The translations under genes and the position numbers were made by a program. A model generated the notes under the pieces. That model was not told where the DNA came from, did not search any database, and was given only the letters and a program-made list of their open reading frames with translations. A stretch of DNA of 64,000 bases, taken from contig OY992832.1 of assembly GCA_963921425.1 (NCBI GenBank), positions 19,380,835-19,444,834 on the forward strand, written 5' to 3'. Within the stretch, counting starts at the first letter, position 1. The number at the start of each line of letters is the position of its first letter. This stretch comes from Dryas octopetala. Its lineage: Eukaryota > Streptophyta > Magnoliopsida > Rosales > Rosaceae. This document shows, in pieces, positions 47,267 through 59,877 of the stretch.

Positions 47267-47882
47267 AACAACGATCTCCTGCAACAGAAAAATCAGTAAC
47301 TTTGAGAATACTTATATCAGAACCATTTTTATACAACAAAGTTTTTTCTGGTAACATTTTTGTTACAAACACATAAAAATTTCCTATAACATTTAAACGC
47401 TCTCGCACTATAAAGTTCTCCTATAGCAGTAAAAACATTTTTAACTATTTCCTCTCAGTACTTAAGAGGCGAATATGATTGTGTTTTGGACACTTCTAAG
47501 CAGTCTTAAACAGTCTGGCCCCCCCAAAAAAAAAAAAAAAAAAAAAAAAGATCTGTGTTGGGATATATATTCCTAATAAAGCTGTGGAGGCCTTACAAGG
47601 GAGAGGCAGCAACTTCTACTCACACGACCTATCAAATTTCTCTCACAATTTATTTATTAATTTATACAAGCAATTGTATAATTTGTCTTACACACGCACG
47701 ATTAATTAAAGTAACTATTAATATAGTTGTAACGTGCATTACACACATAAAATGTATGCCATACAGTTGATAAACAACACCAGCACATGCCTTTGTCCAA
47801 TCGTAGCTCTCATTGTGTTGAAACAAAAATTAATTAATCACTAATTTTTTCATTCCACGGGTTTACACGTTCCATTATTGCC
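47267..47882. repeat. ~600-bp direct repeat, copy 1
   Basis: Matches 48849-49450: AACAACGATCTCCTGCAA at the start, GTGGAGGCCTTACAAGGGAG in the middle and TTCCATTATTGCC at the end. A poly-A tract lies at 47526-47548. Not LTR-like at its ends. Confidence 0.85.
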
Positions 47883-47981
47883 ACTAATTTTTTTTATATT
47901 TCTTTTTTATTTATTGATATACCACTTTAATTTGAGAAAGGTGAGACTGTGATAGTGGTTGAGGTTTTTAGGTCCCCTATA

Positions 47982-48070
47982 GGAGAATTTTTTTCTGTGT
48001 AACCGATACACCGCCACGTATACTTGTTACACCACGTGGCAGTGTATCGGTTACACAGATAAAATCTCTC
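47982..48070. mobile_element. Small MITE of the GTGTAACCGATACACCGCCACGT family
   Basis: An 89-bp palindrome: TGTGTAACCGATACACC at the left and GGTTACACAG at the right. Related to 24378-24558. No clear target duplication. Confidence 0.65.
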
Positions 48071-48221
48071 CCCGTGTAGTTATTTTGTAGTTCTTTTTTG
48101 TTTTTCGGCCTTGGATAGTTGGACCCCCAATTTTATAAAGAAAAACAAATGGGATGATTTGGCATTTCCAAAAACAATTTTATGCACTTCTCATGTGTGA
48201 GAATTGTATATATATGTATAC

Positions 48222-48630
48222 AAGAATGCTCTAAAACTAATTGGTTAATTAGCAAGTTAATATAAAGCTAACCACCATGTTGGGCTCGCCGCACAATGTA
48301 ATCTCAAAATCCAAATCGTCTATTTTTTAAACCATACTTCAAAGATCATTCCTGTAAAAAATATTTAAAATTGGAAGTCATTTAGTCATTTGATTATAAC
48401 AACAATTATTTATATGCTTTTATCAAAAACACTAATCGTCTATTTATTTGGTCTTAATTAAATGACTAAATGATTTCCGATTTAATTGATTTTTTGCAAT
48501 GATGATCTTTGAAGTATGGCCTAAATAATTGACGGTTCGGATTATGAGATTAGTTATGTGGTGGTCCCAAAAACATGGTTAGTTTCGTATTAACTTACTA
48601 ACCAGTTAGTTTTAGAACACTCCTCATATA
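48222..48630. mobile_element. ~400-bp foldback MITE
   Basis: The left arm has GCTCTAAAACTAATTGGTTA and the right arm its imperfect complement (CCAGTTAGTTTTAGAACAC). The arms extend over about 150 bp. Confidence 0.7.
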
Positions 48631-48644
48631 TATATATATATATT

Positions 48645-48725
48645 TTTTGAGTTGGGGGATAGGGGATCGAATTTGAGTATATTGTGGATAATTCTACGGC
48701 CCTTCCAACTGAGTTACCCAACAAC
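48645..48725 (-). mobile_element. tRNA-like / SINE-like fragment
   Basis: On the minus strand, GTAACTCAGTTGGAAGGGC resembles a Pol III A box and CAAATTCGATCCCC a B box at tRNA-like spacing. The sequence is not a foldable intact tRNA as far as I can see. Confidence 0.4.
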
Positions 48726-48785
48726 TACGTGTGAGAATTGTATATTAGTGCACCAAGTTATTTTTGGAGTGCTAAAATCATCCAC

Positions 48786-48787
<2 letters not shown>

Positions 48788-48834
<47 letters not shown>
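48788..48834. repeat. Poly-A tract
   Basis: About 45 uninterrupted A residues; prone to assembly error. Confidence 0.9.
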
Positions 48835-48837
<3 letters not shown>

Positions 48838-48848
48838 TGTTATAAAAT

Positions 48849-49450
48849 AAACAACGATCTCCTGCAATAGAAAATCAGTAACTTAGAGCATACTTATTTA
48901 AGAATCATTTTTATACAACAACGTTTTTTCTGGTAACATTTTTGTTACAAACACATAAAAGTTTCCTTTAAAATTAATTTAAACGCTCTCGCACTATAAA
49001 GTTATCCTATAGCGGTAAAAAGCATTTTTAACTATTTCCTCTCAGTATGGAAGATGATTGTGTTTTGGGCACTTCTAAGCAGTCTTAATCAGACCCCCCC
49101 ACCCCCCAAAAAAAAAAAAAAAAAGATCTGTGTTGGGATATTCCTAATAATGCTGTGGAGGCCTTACAAGGGAGAGGCATGCAGTTCTACTCAGACGACC
49201 TATCAAATTTCTCTCACAATTTATTTATTAATTTATACAAGCAATAATTGTAAAATTTGTCTTACACGATTAATTAAAGTAACTATTTATATAGTTGTAA
49301 CGTGCATTACACACATAACATGTATGCCATACGGTTGATAAACAACACCAGCACATGCCTTTGTCCAATCGTAGCTCTCATTGTGTTGAAACAAAAATTA
49401 ATTAATCACTAACTTTTTCATTCCACGGGTTTGCACGTTCCATTATTGCC
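48849..49450. repeat. ~600-bp direct repeat, copy 2
   Basis: Second copy of 47267-47882. It ends at ATTATTGCC, where the Copia LTR begins a few bases later, so the Copia element landed at the edge of this copy. Confidence 0.85.
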
Positions 49451-49456
49451 GAAAAA

Positions 49457-50349
49457 TGTTTTAGTGAATTTTCGATTATGTATTCTTCTCTAAATGGAGG
49501 TATAAAATAGTATGTTTCAAGTAGGGCTGTAAATCAGCTCGATACAGCTCAAGTTCATATCAAATTCGGCTCGAACTTAGTTTGTTTAAGCTCGGCTCGT
49601 AAAAAAACAAGCCAATCTTGAGCTTTAGTATGTTCGGCTGGGAAAGCTCTTGAGCAGCTCGAATTTTCTAGTTTATATGTTTTATACCTCCTTTTTCATA
49701 ACTTATATGAGGACTTACTATTTTTATTTCCTACTTTGTTTTTGTATTGTTTGGTATTAAGATTCTAATACCTTTTAACGATAATTTTTGCAAATGTTAT
49801 AAGTTATGAATGTTTAGATAAAATTATTTGATATAGTTGTATTTCAGGGAAACCATATTCATCTACATGGTGTTTTAAAGAAGTCTTTGGTGCCTATCTA
49901 ATTTAATTAAAAATATATATTAACTCTAAATTAAATTAACATATTATAATGCTTTCAAGAAGAAAATGATCGATAAAAATTAATATTTTTTGAAAATAGT
50001 AACTAATAAAATATCTTAGAAAAAATTATGTAAATAAGTTCGATACAACTCGAGTTCGTATCGGGTTCGAATTTTTTTAGCTCGTTCGAGCTCAGCTTAT
50101 ATAAGAAACAAGCCAAGCTCAAGCTCGAAAAATTTAAAACAAACCAAGCTTGAGCACAGTGGTATTCGGCTTGGCTCGGCTCATTTACACCCCTAGTTTC
50201 AAGATACATATAAGGTAATTAAGTATACAAAGTTAACTATCTTACCAACCATCACCCTATTAATTACAAATCAAATTAATCCCAAGAATTCCTCTATTAC
50301 TAATTACAAAATCAATCCTATTAAACCTGTTAGTTGACTCACGCCAACA
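49457..50349 (-). repeat. 3' LTR of the Copia element, split by a hAT element
   Basis: Its minus-strand start TGTTGGCGTGAG lies directly after a polypurine tract (complement of CTCCCCCTC, 50351-50359). It probably ends at TGTTTTAG (49457; CTAAAACA on the minus strand). Removing the hAT insertion leaves about 211 bp. Confidence 0.65.
49522..50195. mobile_element. 674-bp non-autonomous hAT element
   Basis: An 8-bp target duplication GTTTCAAG lies at 49514-49521 and 50196-50203. The ends are TAGGGCTGTAAAT and ATTTACACCCCTA, the TAGGG-TGTAAA type TIR of plant hAT MITEs. Both arms are rich in GCTCGAGCT-like words; no transposase. Confidence 0.92.
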
Positions 50350-50559
50350 CTCCCCCTCAAGTTGGTGCGTAGATATCACACATGTCCAACTTGATAAATG
50401 AGTTATCAACACCCTGCTAACCACTGTCTTGGTGAGTACATCTGCTAGTTAATCTTCGGACTTCACAAATGGAAACTTAATGATCTCAACTTCAAGTTTT
50501 CTCTTTGATAAAATGTCTATCAATCTCAATATGCTTAGTCCGATCATGTTGAACAGGAT

Positions 50560-53500
50560 TATGAGCAATACTAATTGCTGACTTGTTGTCACAATATCAA
50601 TTCATGCCCTTTTTCTTTTCTTTTTTTGAACCCCAAGTCAGTCAACAATTTCCTCAACCAAAGTAGCTCATAAACACCATGGGTCATGCCTCTATATTCA
50701 GCTTCAGCACTAGATCTTGCTACAATTTTATGTTTCTTACTTCTCCAAGTAACAAGATTCCCACCAACATAAGTGAAATACCCTAAAGTAGATCGTCTAT
50801 TATCAGCTGAACCTGCCCAATCTGCATCTGTATAGCCCTCAGCATCAAGATGACCATGTTTAGCAAAGCAAAATGCTTGGGTCCTCAAACCTTGTCCTCA
50901 TGGCCAATTAAATGAGCTTCATCATGAGAGAGAGAAAAGAGAGTTGGGATGGTGGACCCTATCATGGACTTATTTGATTGGCTATGAGGACAAGGTTGGT
51001 CCTCAAACATGAGGACCTAAGCATTGCTCTTTAGCAAATAGTAACCCCTTACCATGAGCATATTTCAGATTTCTCAGAATTCGCTCCACCTTATCCATAT
51101 GTGGCTTGAGTGGAGCATACATAAACTGACTTACAATGCTCACAACATAGGCAATATCATGGCGTGTATGGGACAAATAAATCAATCTCCCCACAAGTCT
51201 TTGATATCTTCCCTTATCAGCAGGAGAAGCATTAGAATACTCAAACAATTTATGATTTTGCTCAATAGGAGTATCAACATGTTTACAAGCTAGCATACAT
51301 GTTTCAGTCAACAAATCAAGCACATACTTCCTTGGAGATAAGAAGATTCCATGATTGGATCGAGCCACCTCAATTTCCAAATAGTATTTTAGGTCTCCGA
51401 GTTGTTTCATCTCAAATTCAATGGCCAAATATTTTTACAATCTAAACATTTCCTCATGATCATCACATGTTTACACCATATCATCCACATAGATAATAAG
51501 GGCAGTAAGTTTATCCTGCTTGCGCTTTAAGAACAAGGTATGCTCAAAATTATTTTGCTTGTATCCAAAGTTCTTCATAGACCTAAAAAACCTTCCAAAC
51601 TAAGCTCTCGGGGACTGTTTTAAACCATACAAGGCTTTCTTCAACTTGCAAACCATTCCAGACTTTTCTAAATCTAGCATACCAGGAGGAGGATCCATAA
51701 ATACCTTTTCCTCAAGTTTACCATGTAGAAACACATTCTTCACATCAAATTGTAACAGAGGCCAATCAAGATTAGCTGCTAGAAATAGGAGAACACGTAC
51801 TGTATTAAGTTTAGTAACAAGAGCAAATGTATCCTGATAATCCACCCCATATGATTGAGTATATCCCTTAGTTACCAGTCGAGCTTTGAATCTCTTGATT
51901 AAACCATCAGCTTTATGCTTAATTGCAAACACTCATCTACATCTCACTGTCTTCTTCTCTTTTGGTATAGGAACAAGCTCCCAAGTGGAATTCTTATGTA
52001 AAGCATCCATCTCTTATGTCATAGCTCGGGTCCATCTAGAATCTGTTAGAGCATCCTGCAATTTATTTGGAATAGATACGAAGGATAATTGATGCACAAA
52101 AGAACCATATGACTTAGACAACCTATGAGAGGATACATGGTTATTAATGGAATATTTACCTTAGCTCTAAGATCAGGCTCATACTGGGCAGGTGGTTGAC
52201 CACGGGTAGAATGAGGTGGAAGTTCATATCTAGGTGATTCTGGCTCAGGAGTAAATAGGCTAACTAGTTCAACATGCAAATCAAGAGTAGGATCAGACTC
52301 AAGAATATGATCAGATAATACCTCATGTGAAACATCTGAAGAAGATTGGACCAGTGGTTCACTTGAAGGGATTGTACTATCATGGACCTCATCAGTAAGA
52401 GAATTACCAGAAGCAGAAGAAGTCTCGGAGGCCTTAGAGCCGGTGTGTGGACCACCAAAACCACAAAGAAATCCATATCATCCCTATTCTTCACTTCATC
52501 GGTACTCTCCTCCTGAAGTGGAGAATCTGTTACACCCCGAGAATAGAATAACGCATGCTCATGAAATGTGATGTCCATGGAAACATAAAATTTCTGAGAA
52601 GCATGATGATAACACTTGTATCCCTTCTGTGATGAACCATAACCAACAAAAACACACTCAAGAGCCCGAGGGTCAAGCTTAGTACGTTGATGTGAATATA
52701 AGTGTACATACACCACACAACCAAAGACTCGAGGCTCCAACTAAAGAACATATGGTAAGGCACAATGATCTGCAAGAACATCCAAAGGGCATTTGAAATC
52801 CAACACACTGGATGACACCCTGTTAAGCAAATAGACTGCAGAACTTAAGGCATCACCCCATAAATGAGTAGGCACATGACCACCAAGTAAAAGAGATCGC
52901 GCAACCTCCAGTAGATGACGGTTCTTATGCTCAGCAACCCCGTTTTGTTAGGGAGAATGAGAGCAAGACGTCTGATGAAGCACACCATGTAAATGAAGAA
53001 ACTCAGTCAATTTCCTATTAATATACTCGCCTCCATTATCAGAACGAAGGATCTTGATCCGTAGGTCAAACTGAGTACATACCATATGATAAAACAGCTT
53101 AAATACAGTGCACACATCACTCTTATGATGCAAAAAATAAATCCAAGTCATCTGGGTACAATCATCAACAAATGTAACGTACCAACGCATTTCATTGTTC
53201 GTAGGTTATGGAGCAGGACCCTAAACATCAGAATGAATCAAGGCAAAAGGAGTACTTGTTCTAGAAGTGGTGGGAGAGAAGGTAGCACAATGACTCTTAG
53301 CCAACACACATGTATCACACTGAAAATCAGAAAGATTATAACCAACAAAAAGTGAAGGAAATAACTGACATAGATAACCAAATGAAGGGTGCCCCAAACG
53401 GCGATGCCATAACCATATTTGTTTCTAGTTTGCAAAGACTTGTCACTAACATGATGAGCATAGCTGCCACTCGACGTTTGATAACCTATTGTCTAGATAG

Positions 53501-53750
53501 TACAAATCCCCTCGTCTGGTACCACTGCCAATTTTGTCCCTGGTATAGAAGTCTTGAAACTTGATAGACACAATAAGTGGGGAAAAAAGAAGCAACACAA
53601 TTAAGAGATCTGGTTAACTGACTAACAGACAAAAGGTTATAATTAAGAGATGGAACTAACAAGGCATTGGACAAAGACAAAGACAAAGAAAAAGAAAGAG
53701 CAACTCTACCAATTCCACCATCTGGAGATGAGACACCATTAGCATTTTGA
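50560..53750 (-). pseudogene. Copia polyprotein remnant (5'-truncated, many lesions)
   Basis: On the minus strand, from high to low coordinates: protease-edge (NALLVPSLNYNLLSVSQLT, about 53660), GAG-pre-integrase LWHRRLGHPSFGYL (about 53400), integrase core with YVTFVDDCTQMTWIYFL and LRSDNGGEY (52948-53190), then HKNRHLLEVARS.., VFGCVVYVH and VFVGYGSSQKGYKCY. Reverse transcriptase follows (FKARLVTKGYTQSYGVDYQD, FDVKNVFLHGKLEE, 51600-51932; YVDDMV, about 51490; EFEMKQLGDLKYYLEIEV, 51003-51428), and RNase H last (YTDADWAGSADNRRSTLGYF, 50589-50888). Domain order INT-RT-RH is Copia. Lesions include stops such as SPRA-stop-FGRF at 51600, frameshifts, a MITE, and loss of gag and the 5' LTR beyond about 53750. 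Confidence 0.92.
50868..51029. mobile_element. 162-bp MITE inserted in Copia pol
   Basis: A 9-bp target duplication TTTAGCAAA lies at 50859-50867 and 51030-51038. Ends are GCAAAATGCTTGGGTCCTCA and, complemented, GAGCAATGCTTAGGTCCTCA, with a second pair of arms around CCTTGTCCTCATGGCCAATT. It splits the frame between RT and RNase H. Confidence 0.9.
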
Positions 53751-54663
53751 CACTTTTATAATCCTTATTATTCAGGTATGCCAAAAAAACCCTTATCTTC
53801 AATTTGCATACTTTCTCTATCTCATATTTTTTTTAAATAAAATTCAGTTTTATCCTTAATCATCTTAATTAAAACTTTTAAAACCATCACTGTGAGTCTG
53901 TGACCATGGTGCAGCCAAAATTTGACTCTTCTAGTCGAAAGGTGTTAGACTCCAATGATTTGAGAGGCATCGAAATCCGACACCTCTACAACCATCTAAT
54001 GCCTCTAGAGGATCAGAGGTGCCAAGATTTGACACCTCTCTTGCTACCAGCAGGAGGAGAGGGGGAGGAAGACAATGAATTCATTTGAATTTTTGTTCGA
54101 GTTATTTTTTCATAAGGGTGATATGGGAACACGACAAAATTCAGGGGAAAAAAAGGGTATATTTAGAAATTTTTGGGATCTAAATAGAACTACCTATCCA
54201 TATATCTTCTCTAAACTCCATTTTAACCTCATGAATGACAGGACAGCAGTAGCCACTTCAACTGGTTTTTTTTTTAAAGCCCAACAAACCCCAAAACTCC
54301 CAGCACCAAAATGCTCTTAAAAGAGAAGAATCATCACTGATAATAAACAAATGTTATTTCCCATGAAAAAAAAAAAAAAAAAAAAAAAAAGTTCAAATAA
54401 AAGATGGCAAAAGAAATGACCAGATATGGGTTCTCAAAAGCCACTGCCTACTTGTAGGTAATGAAGAATAAACATACATTCAGCACAACCAATTACACCA
54501 GATTTATAAATCTCTACTTGCATTAGGTTACAACCACCCTCCAATTGGTGCCTGTGTGAACATATGATGATGATGATGATAGTACTTCCTGCAAAAACAC
54601 ATCAGAAATTTAACTTGTCCATTCAAGTGGGCCTCCAAAGATGACTCCAGAAAGTGATTATCC
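53751..54663. other. Gene-free stretch between Copia and the L9 gene
   Basis: Possible small element ends (AGCATTTTG at 53741-53749 and CAAAATGCT at 54307-54315) but no target duplication. A poly-A tract lies at 54366-54390. 54400-54663 is the likely 3' UTR and flank of the L9 gene. Confidence 0.4.
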
Positions 54664-57566
54664 TCAGTTAGCAGAAACAATCACCCGCACTCTAGCAGTG
54701 ACTTCTGGGTGAAGCTTCAATTCTGCAATATATTCTCCAATCTCCCGAATCTCTGGAAGCGAAACAATTCGCTTGTCCACGTCCCTACAGAAGAATGAAA
54801 GAGCAGAGAATTGAAAAATTAGATAAGCACGGACATGAGAGATTTTGAAAAGTAATCCATAGGACATATATTCACCTCTGCATTCCAAAGTAATTGTTTT
54901 AGATATAGATACATAAATACATATACATTAGAAATTATTACAAGCTTTTAAACTGCACAACACATGAGCAAAACAATAAGAAAGCTGTAAGCACAAAGTT
55001 TCAACTGTTTGGAAAAGTTGTTTCCAGGAATGTGTTTGGAAAAGTTGTTAACACTACATAAAGTAAAATTTTGCTGCAACAGTTTTTAATTGTAAAACTA
55101 TTGATACTTGTTTTTAAAAACTATAAGGTATATACCCTGCACTCTAGTGATAATTTCAGAATAAGTAAAAAAGCTCATATGAAAATTGTGATTGATATAA
55201 TCTTTACTAATAAAAGAAACTTACCTATTAAGTTGTGACTTGATTATGTCAACAAGATCTTGTGCGGTGACACTGCACAAAAAAGTCTGTGTTAAATAAC
55301 TTCCGCAAACAGTGGATTAAAGTGCTTAATGTCACACTGAATACAACTTGCCTTCCGAAAATTAGCTTTCCTTTTCCACCTTTGCGCTTCACCTTGAAAC
55401 CTCCAACAGTTTCAAAAATTAAAGCAAGTTGCTGTGCCTCTTCTTTTACCTGCACCAAGATGACATTATCTAACAAGACAATTTAAAAATACAAATTCAG
55501 ACAATATAGATTCCACTGCCAAGAGAAGAAAGAAACGAATTTGAAGAGTTACTGGGCATTCAACACCCCACGAAAATGCAATCATGAGCATATGGTTGCC
55601 CGAATGATTCCACTTAAACATAGGCAGTACCAAAAAGAAAGAAACAGGAGTGCTCTTGGTACACCCCAGTAGCGACAAGCTTTGCTGTCTTTGACATGAC
55701 AATGAATGAAAGAGAGAGATGGGCAGAAGTAACATTCTTTTATAATCTAAAGCATTCAGGATAATCTTATGACAATACAAGCATGTTCAAAGTCGCATAG
55801 CCATAGATGAATGATATGAGTAAAGGGGTTACAATGATGTATATACACATGACAAAGAGTACATCTAATATCATATTTATGATTTAAGTTACAATTTTAA
55901 GTACATATATGAGGGGTATGGGCACAAGGCAGAAAGAGAAAATACAAGTGGTATTTAAATACCCGTTTTTTCTCAGCATCAATCCTTTCCTCTTCGATCT
56001 TCATTTCCCTGGAAAGAACATAAAAAGTATGAAATTTTAATATGTTCTTAAGATAGAGCATATAATAATTTTACCCAAAGCTAAAGCACGAATGTCCTTG
56101 GGCATTGTGATTCATCTCCTACCAAAACAAAAGCTCACACCATGCTACACAATGTAGTCTTAAACACAATTCTTGTATGATATGTCACTTCATCAATCTT
56201 TAATGAGAAATATTTTTTCTTTTTGGTGAATAATAACATACATTACAACAAAGGTCACATATTTGCTAACTGGATAGAAACCATATAGTTATAACTTATA
56301 AATTAAAGCAGGTTAATGACTTGTGCCTCAACAAAATACATCAAGAGAAGAGCCATATTCACACAAGAAATGCTCAACCCTCCTTATGTTCATCTCCACT
56401 ATTATATTTTATTTTCAAAATGGAAGAAATTGTTGCACCCTAAGGATTGAGGTGTGTCCAATACATTTCCAGGGGCAAGTAAAAACTATCAAATAGATGA
56501 ATCACATGGATGCATTTAAGAAGTATCTATCATATCCCTTCAGATGTACAATTACACACACTATCAAGGATATTTACATTTGACAGCATTTAAGTAATGA
56601 TGATCAAGTCTCACCCCAAACACCAACCCCTATATCAAGCAAGCATTTCATACATTATTCTCACAACTAGTATATTCTTCCTTGCTCCATCGTTGGCTGT
56701 AACTTAAGTGCATATGTTAGCCTTTATATTTGATAAAAAAATTAATTGATTCCATAATCATTCTGCATTAGTCCTATCTTAGTTTCCAACTAAATCCTTT
56801 TGCAATCAAATCAGTTTGACTCCATAAACACCATATCGCAGATTTACAAGTGGTATTTTATACTTCAGAATTAAAAATGTCAAAAAGGTAACGAGGAATA
56901 AAAACTAACAGAATAAAGAAATGGACTGATTTCAAATAAGATAGGTCAGTTATGCATTACTTGAGCAGCACAGGAGTGACAATCTGGGCCTTGCCCAGTG
57001 GTAGCAGATAATTCCTGTAATAACCAGCTTTCACACTAAGAAGTTGCCCTTTCTTTCCCAGGTCAGTTATATCCTCCTTCAGAATTATCTGATTCAACCC
57101 CAACATCACCATCATTATCAAAAACAACAAATAACAACAACAAACCCATCATAATGCTACACTTTTACTCATTATTTTGCTGAGCATGAGTAAGAAAAAA
57201 ATATATATATAAAAAACAAACAAAAAATTTTAAACAAAAAGCAAACTCAACTATGTCTAGCAAACCATGTGGCTCAAATTGAGGTGGGTTCTTCGTTTAT
57301 GAATTCAAAGAGCAGAGACCACACAAATTTTGTACCTTTTTCAATTTTCTTGGTCACCAGGGAAAAGGGTAACCATAAAAACACCAAGTAATAAACGAGA
57401 ACCATTTTCTCATAATTACCGTTCGGGCTTTCTTGGCTTTCTTTTGGGAGATAACCACCAAGGCTGTTCTTCTATCTGACAATTTGGTGCCTTCGTTTAT
57501 GTTGCCAGCGAAGCTTTGAAACAACGAGGAAGAACTCCATGATAGAGTCGATGCTGTGGATGCCAT
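54664..57566 (-). CDS. RPL9: Plastid 50S ribosomal protein bL9 (nuclear gene)
   Basis: Structural protein of the chloroplast large ribosomal subunit, bound to 23S rRNA. The six minus-strand exons are 57420-57566, 56961-57088, 55963-56008, 55352-55449, 55225-55272 and 54664-54784; they total 588 bp, 195 residues, the usual plant length. Exon 1 is a Ser-rich transit peptide ([20 protein letters not shown]) ending QKKAKKART. Then come [39 protein letters not shown], the connecting helix [44 protein letters not shown] and the C-terminal [20 protein letters not shown]. All joins are in phase. Intron 4 (55273-55351) starts GCAAGT rather than GT. The start is the ATG at 57566; the upstream in-frame ATG lies in a CT/CA microsatellite leader and is unlikely to be used. 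Confidence 0.95.
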
Positions 57567-57577
57567 TGCCACACTTT

Positions 57578-57627
57578 CACTCTCACACACACTCACACTC
57601 TCTCTCTCTCTCACACACACACACACT
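57578..57627. repeat. CT/CA microsatellite in the L9 leader
   Basis: Mixed (AC)n and (CT)n just upstream of the RPL9 start codon; on the coding strand it is GA/GT-rich leader or core promoter. Confidence 0.9.
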
Positions 57628-57819
57628 GGCTTTATGGAATTTACGGTCTTATCTCTTGGGCATGCCTTTGCTTATGTTACAGAGACGAGCACAATTTGTG
57701 TTTTATAATTTTGGCCTTTCTGCCAAAATGGAAACTACAAATGTTACCCACATAATTTTTTGAATTCCAACAGTTCCCCTTTTTCTTTTTTTCTGTTATC
57801 ATTTACTTTTTTATTTGGA

Positions 57820-58188
57820 TCTTTTTTAATTTTGGTACCTAAATTTTGGGTCTTGTCCCAACTAGGTACCTAAACTATTATTTGTCATAATTTCATGCCT
57901 AAATTTTTATTTTGTCTCAATCTAGTATATAAAATGTGTTTTTTTAACTAATACATCAAAATTAGGGGCATTTAAGTCAATAAAGGATCGTGAATAGACC
58001 AAATTAACCCTAAATATAAGACATGCGTAACACATATGACCAAATTTTGTTATTCTTTTTTCACAAAAGTCATATTATATACCAATTTGGAAAAAAAATA
58101 AAAGTTTAAGTATAAAATTATGACAAATAATAATTTAGATACTTAGTTGGGATAAGGCTCAAAGTTCAGGTACCAAAATTGAAAAAAA
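57820..58188. mobile_element. ~370-bp foldback element
   Basis: The left arm TTAATTTTGGTACCTAAATT and the right arm GGTACCAAAATTGAAAAAAA are complementary, with a second pair around ATTATTTGTCATAATTT. Arms about 110 bp. Same style as the element at 2066-2632 but different sequence. Confidence 0.75.
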
Positions 58189-59382
58189 CCATTTTTATTT
58201 TTTAGTTGTGTTTCGAGGGAATCAAACATTTAACCTATAAAAATCATAACCTATTACTCACCCTCCCTCCACTTTCTTTCTTATTTTCTCTTTATTTTAT
58301 GAAAAGAATTGTGCTAAAAACATAAAGCCTGAGTTTGAACCCCTACAAAGCCATAGATACTCGAATTTACGATTTGCTTTATATGTAGGTGTATGGGTAA
58401 TTGAGCATATCTCATATACCTTAAGGCTTTATATTCGATAAATGAGTGGGTCATAGAAGTTTCAATAAGAAGTAAGAACAATGGACTTATTCTTATTTAA
58501 AAAAAAAATTATAGTGATTTATCAATTATTGGGCGTATCCAAATTTTACAAATAACTATGTATATCCAAAATTTACCTTTAGACATTAAACTCGATGAAG
58601 AAGTAGGTCATGAAAAAAATTTTTGTGATCTCAAAATATGATTTATCTATTTTTCAACAAGTAAAACAAAACTATATATACAACCAGAATAGCAATACCA
58701 ATAAACATTCACAATCAGCTAGATATTAGTTTAGTGATTTTTTTACTACAATGTTCGAAAGGTTCCAAGATCGAATTACATTCCTCCGTCATATCGTACA
58801 AATAAAAGGAAATTCCTATCAAAAAACAACTAAAACTCATGCACTTGTCCAACAAAAGGTCCAAACTCCAAAGCCAAGTAAAACATATTCAAAGCCGAAG
58901 CCACCCCAAAATAACCCATTGCGCCATAGCCCATAAAACGAAAGAGAGCCCAACTTAAGAGAATTCCCAATTATCCTACAAAGCGTCCAGCCAATTCCAC
59001 TACTCATTTGCTATTCTAAAAATAACCAAAATGCGAACATCCTAATTTTCAGGTCCAACTACTAATTTGCTCCTTTTAAGACTCATATAATGCTTGAGAG
59101 GCAAAAAATTATAAGAAACCCATAAAGTCCCAAAAGAACCCAATAGTCAAAAGATTTGTTAGTCAACCCCTCTTTCAAGCTACCGGGATATAAAATAATC
59201 AATCTTTATTTTTTTCTTTTTATTAAGGGGAGATTCAAACTTAGAATATCTTCCAACAAATAAAAATAATAATTAATAAATTACTTGTTAGTCCAAAAAT
59301 TATAAGATAGTTAAGGGAAAAACCAGTCAATATGAATATTAACTAGAAGGACAATAGCTATTAGTTTACAACAAAAAAAAAA
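58189..59382. other. Gene-free AT-rich DNA
   Basis: Only a 61-codon open frame (58751-58936 +) rich in Lys/Thr/Pro, with no family match. Confidence 0.45.
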
Positions 59383-59877
59383 GGCTTTTTTACCAAAATA
59401 GCAACTGAACTACAAGGGGTGTGCTCAAATACCACCCAAACTTTTTTTCTTGCCAATTTACCACCTGAAATTATTAATATGTGCTAATTTGCCACCTAAC
59501 ATCCATTTTTCTGTTAAATCATCAAAAAATTTTCCATACTTCCCATTTTGCCCTTGAATACAATAAAAAAATATTATTATTTTAAAAACTTTTTTTAAAA
59601 TATAATTAGAAAAAAAATTAAAAACTAAAAAAATAGAAAATGAAAATACCCTTTTTTTTAGGGGGTTTAATTAGATTTTTTTTTTAATATTTAAAATGCT
59701 TTTTTTATATAAATGACGAAAATACCCTTGAAATAAACAGAAAATTTAACTAAAATAATGGTAAGTGGTAAATTGGCCAATATGTGAAAGTTCAGGTGGT
59801 AAATTGGCAAGAAAAAAAGTTTATGTGGTATTTGAGCACACCCTTTATAGTTCAGGTGGTATTTGAGTAAAAAAGCC
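59383..59877. mobile_element. 495-bp foldback element
   Basis: Ends GGCTTTTTTACCAAAATAGC and, complemented, GGCTTTTTTACTCAAATACC, with GGGTGTGCTCAAATACCAC in both arms. It is flanked on both sides by runs of ten or more A, which could be the target duplication. Confidence 0.8.

Noticed and set aside
48645..48725. Functional tRNA gene
   Set aside because: A- and B-box-like words are present but no complete cloverleaf or anticodon arm could be drawn.
47267..49450. Pair of LTRs
   Set aside because: Ends lack TG...CA, there is no primer site or polypurine tract, and the spacer holds only MITEs.
57354..57626. Longer N terminus for L9 (start MCVCVRERESVS)
   Set aside because: The extension is encoded by the CT/CA microsatellite; known plant L9 proteins begin at MAST.
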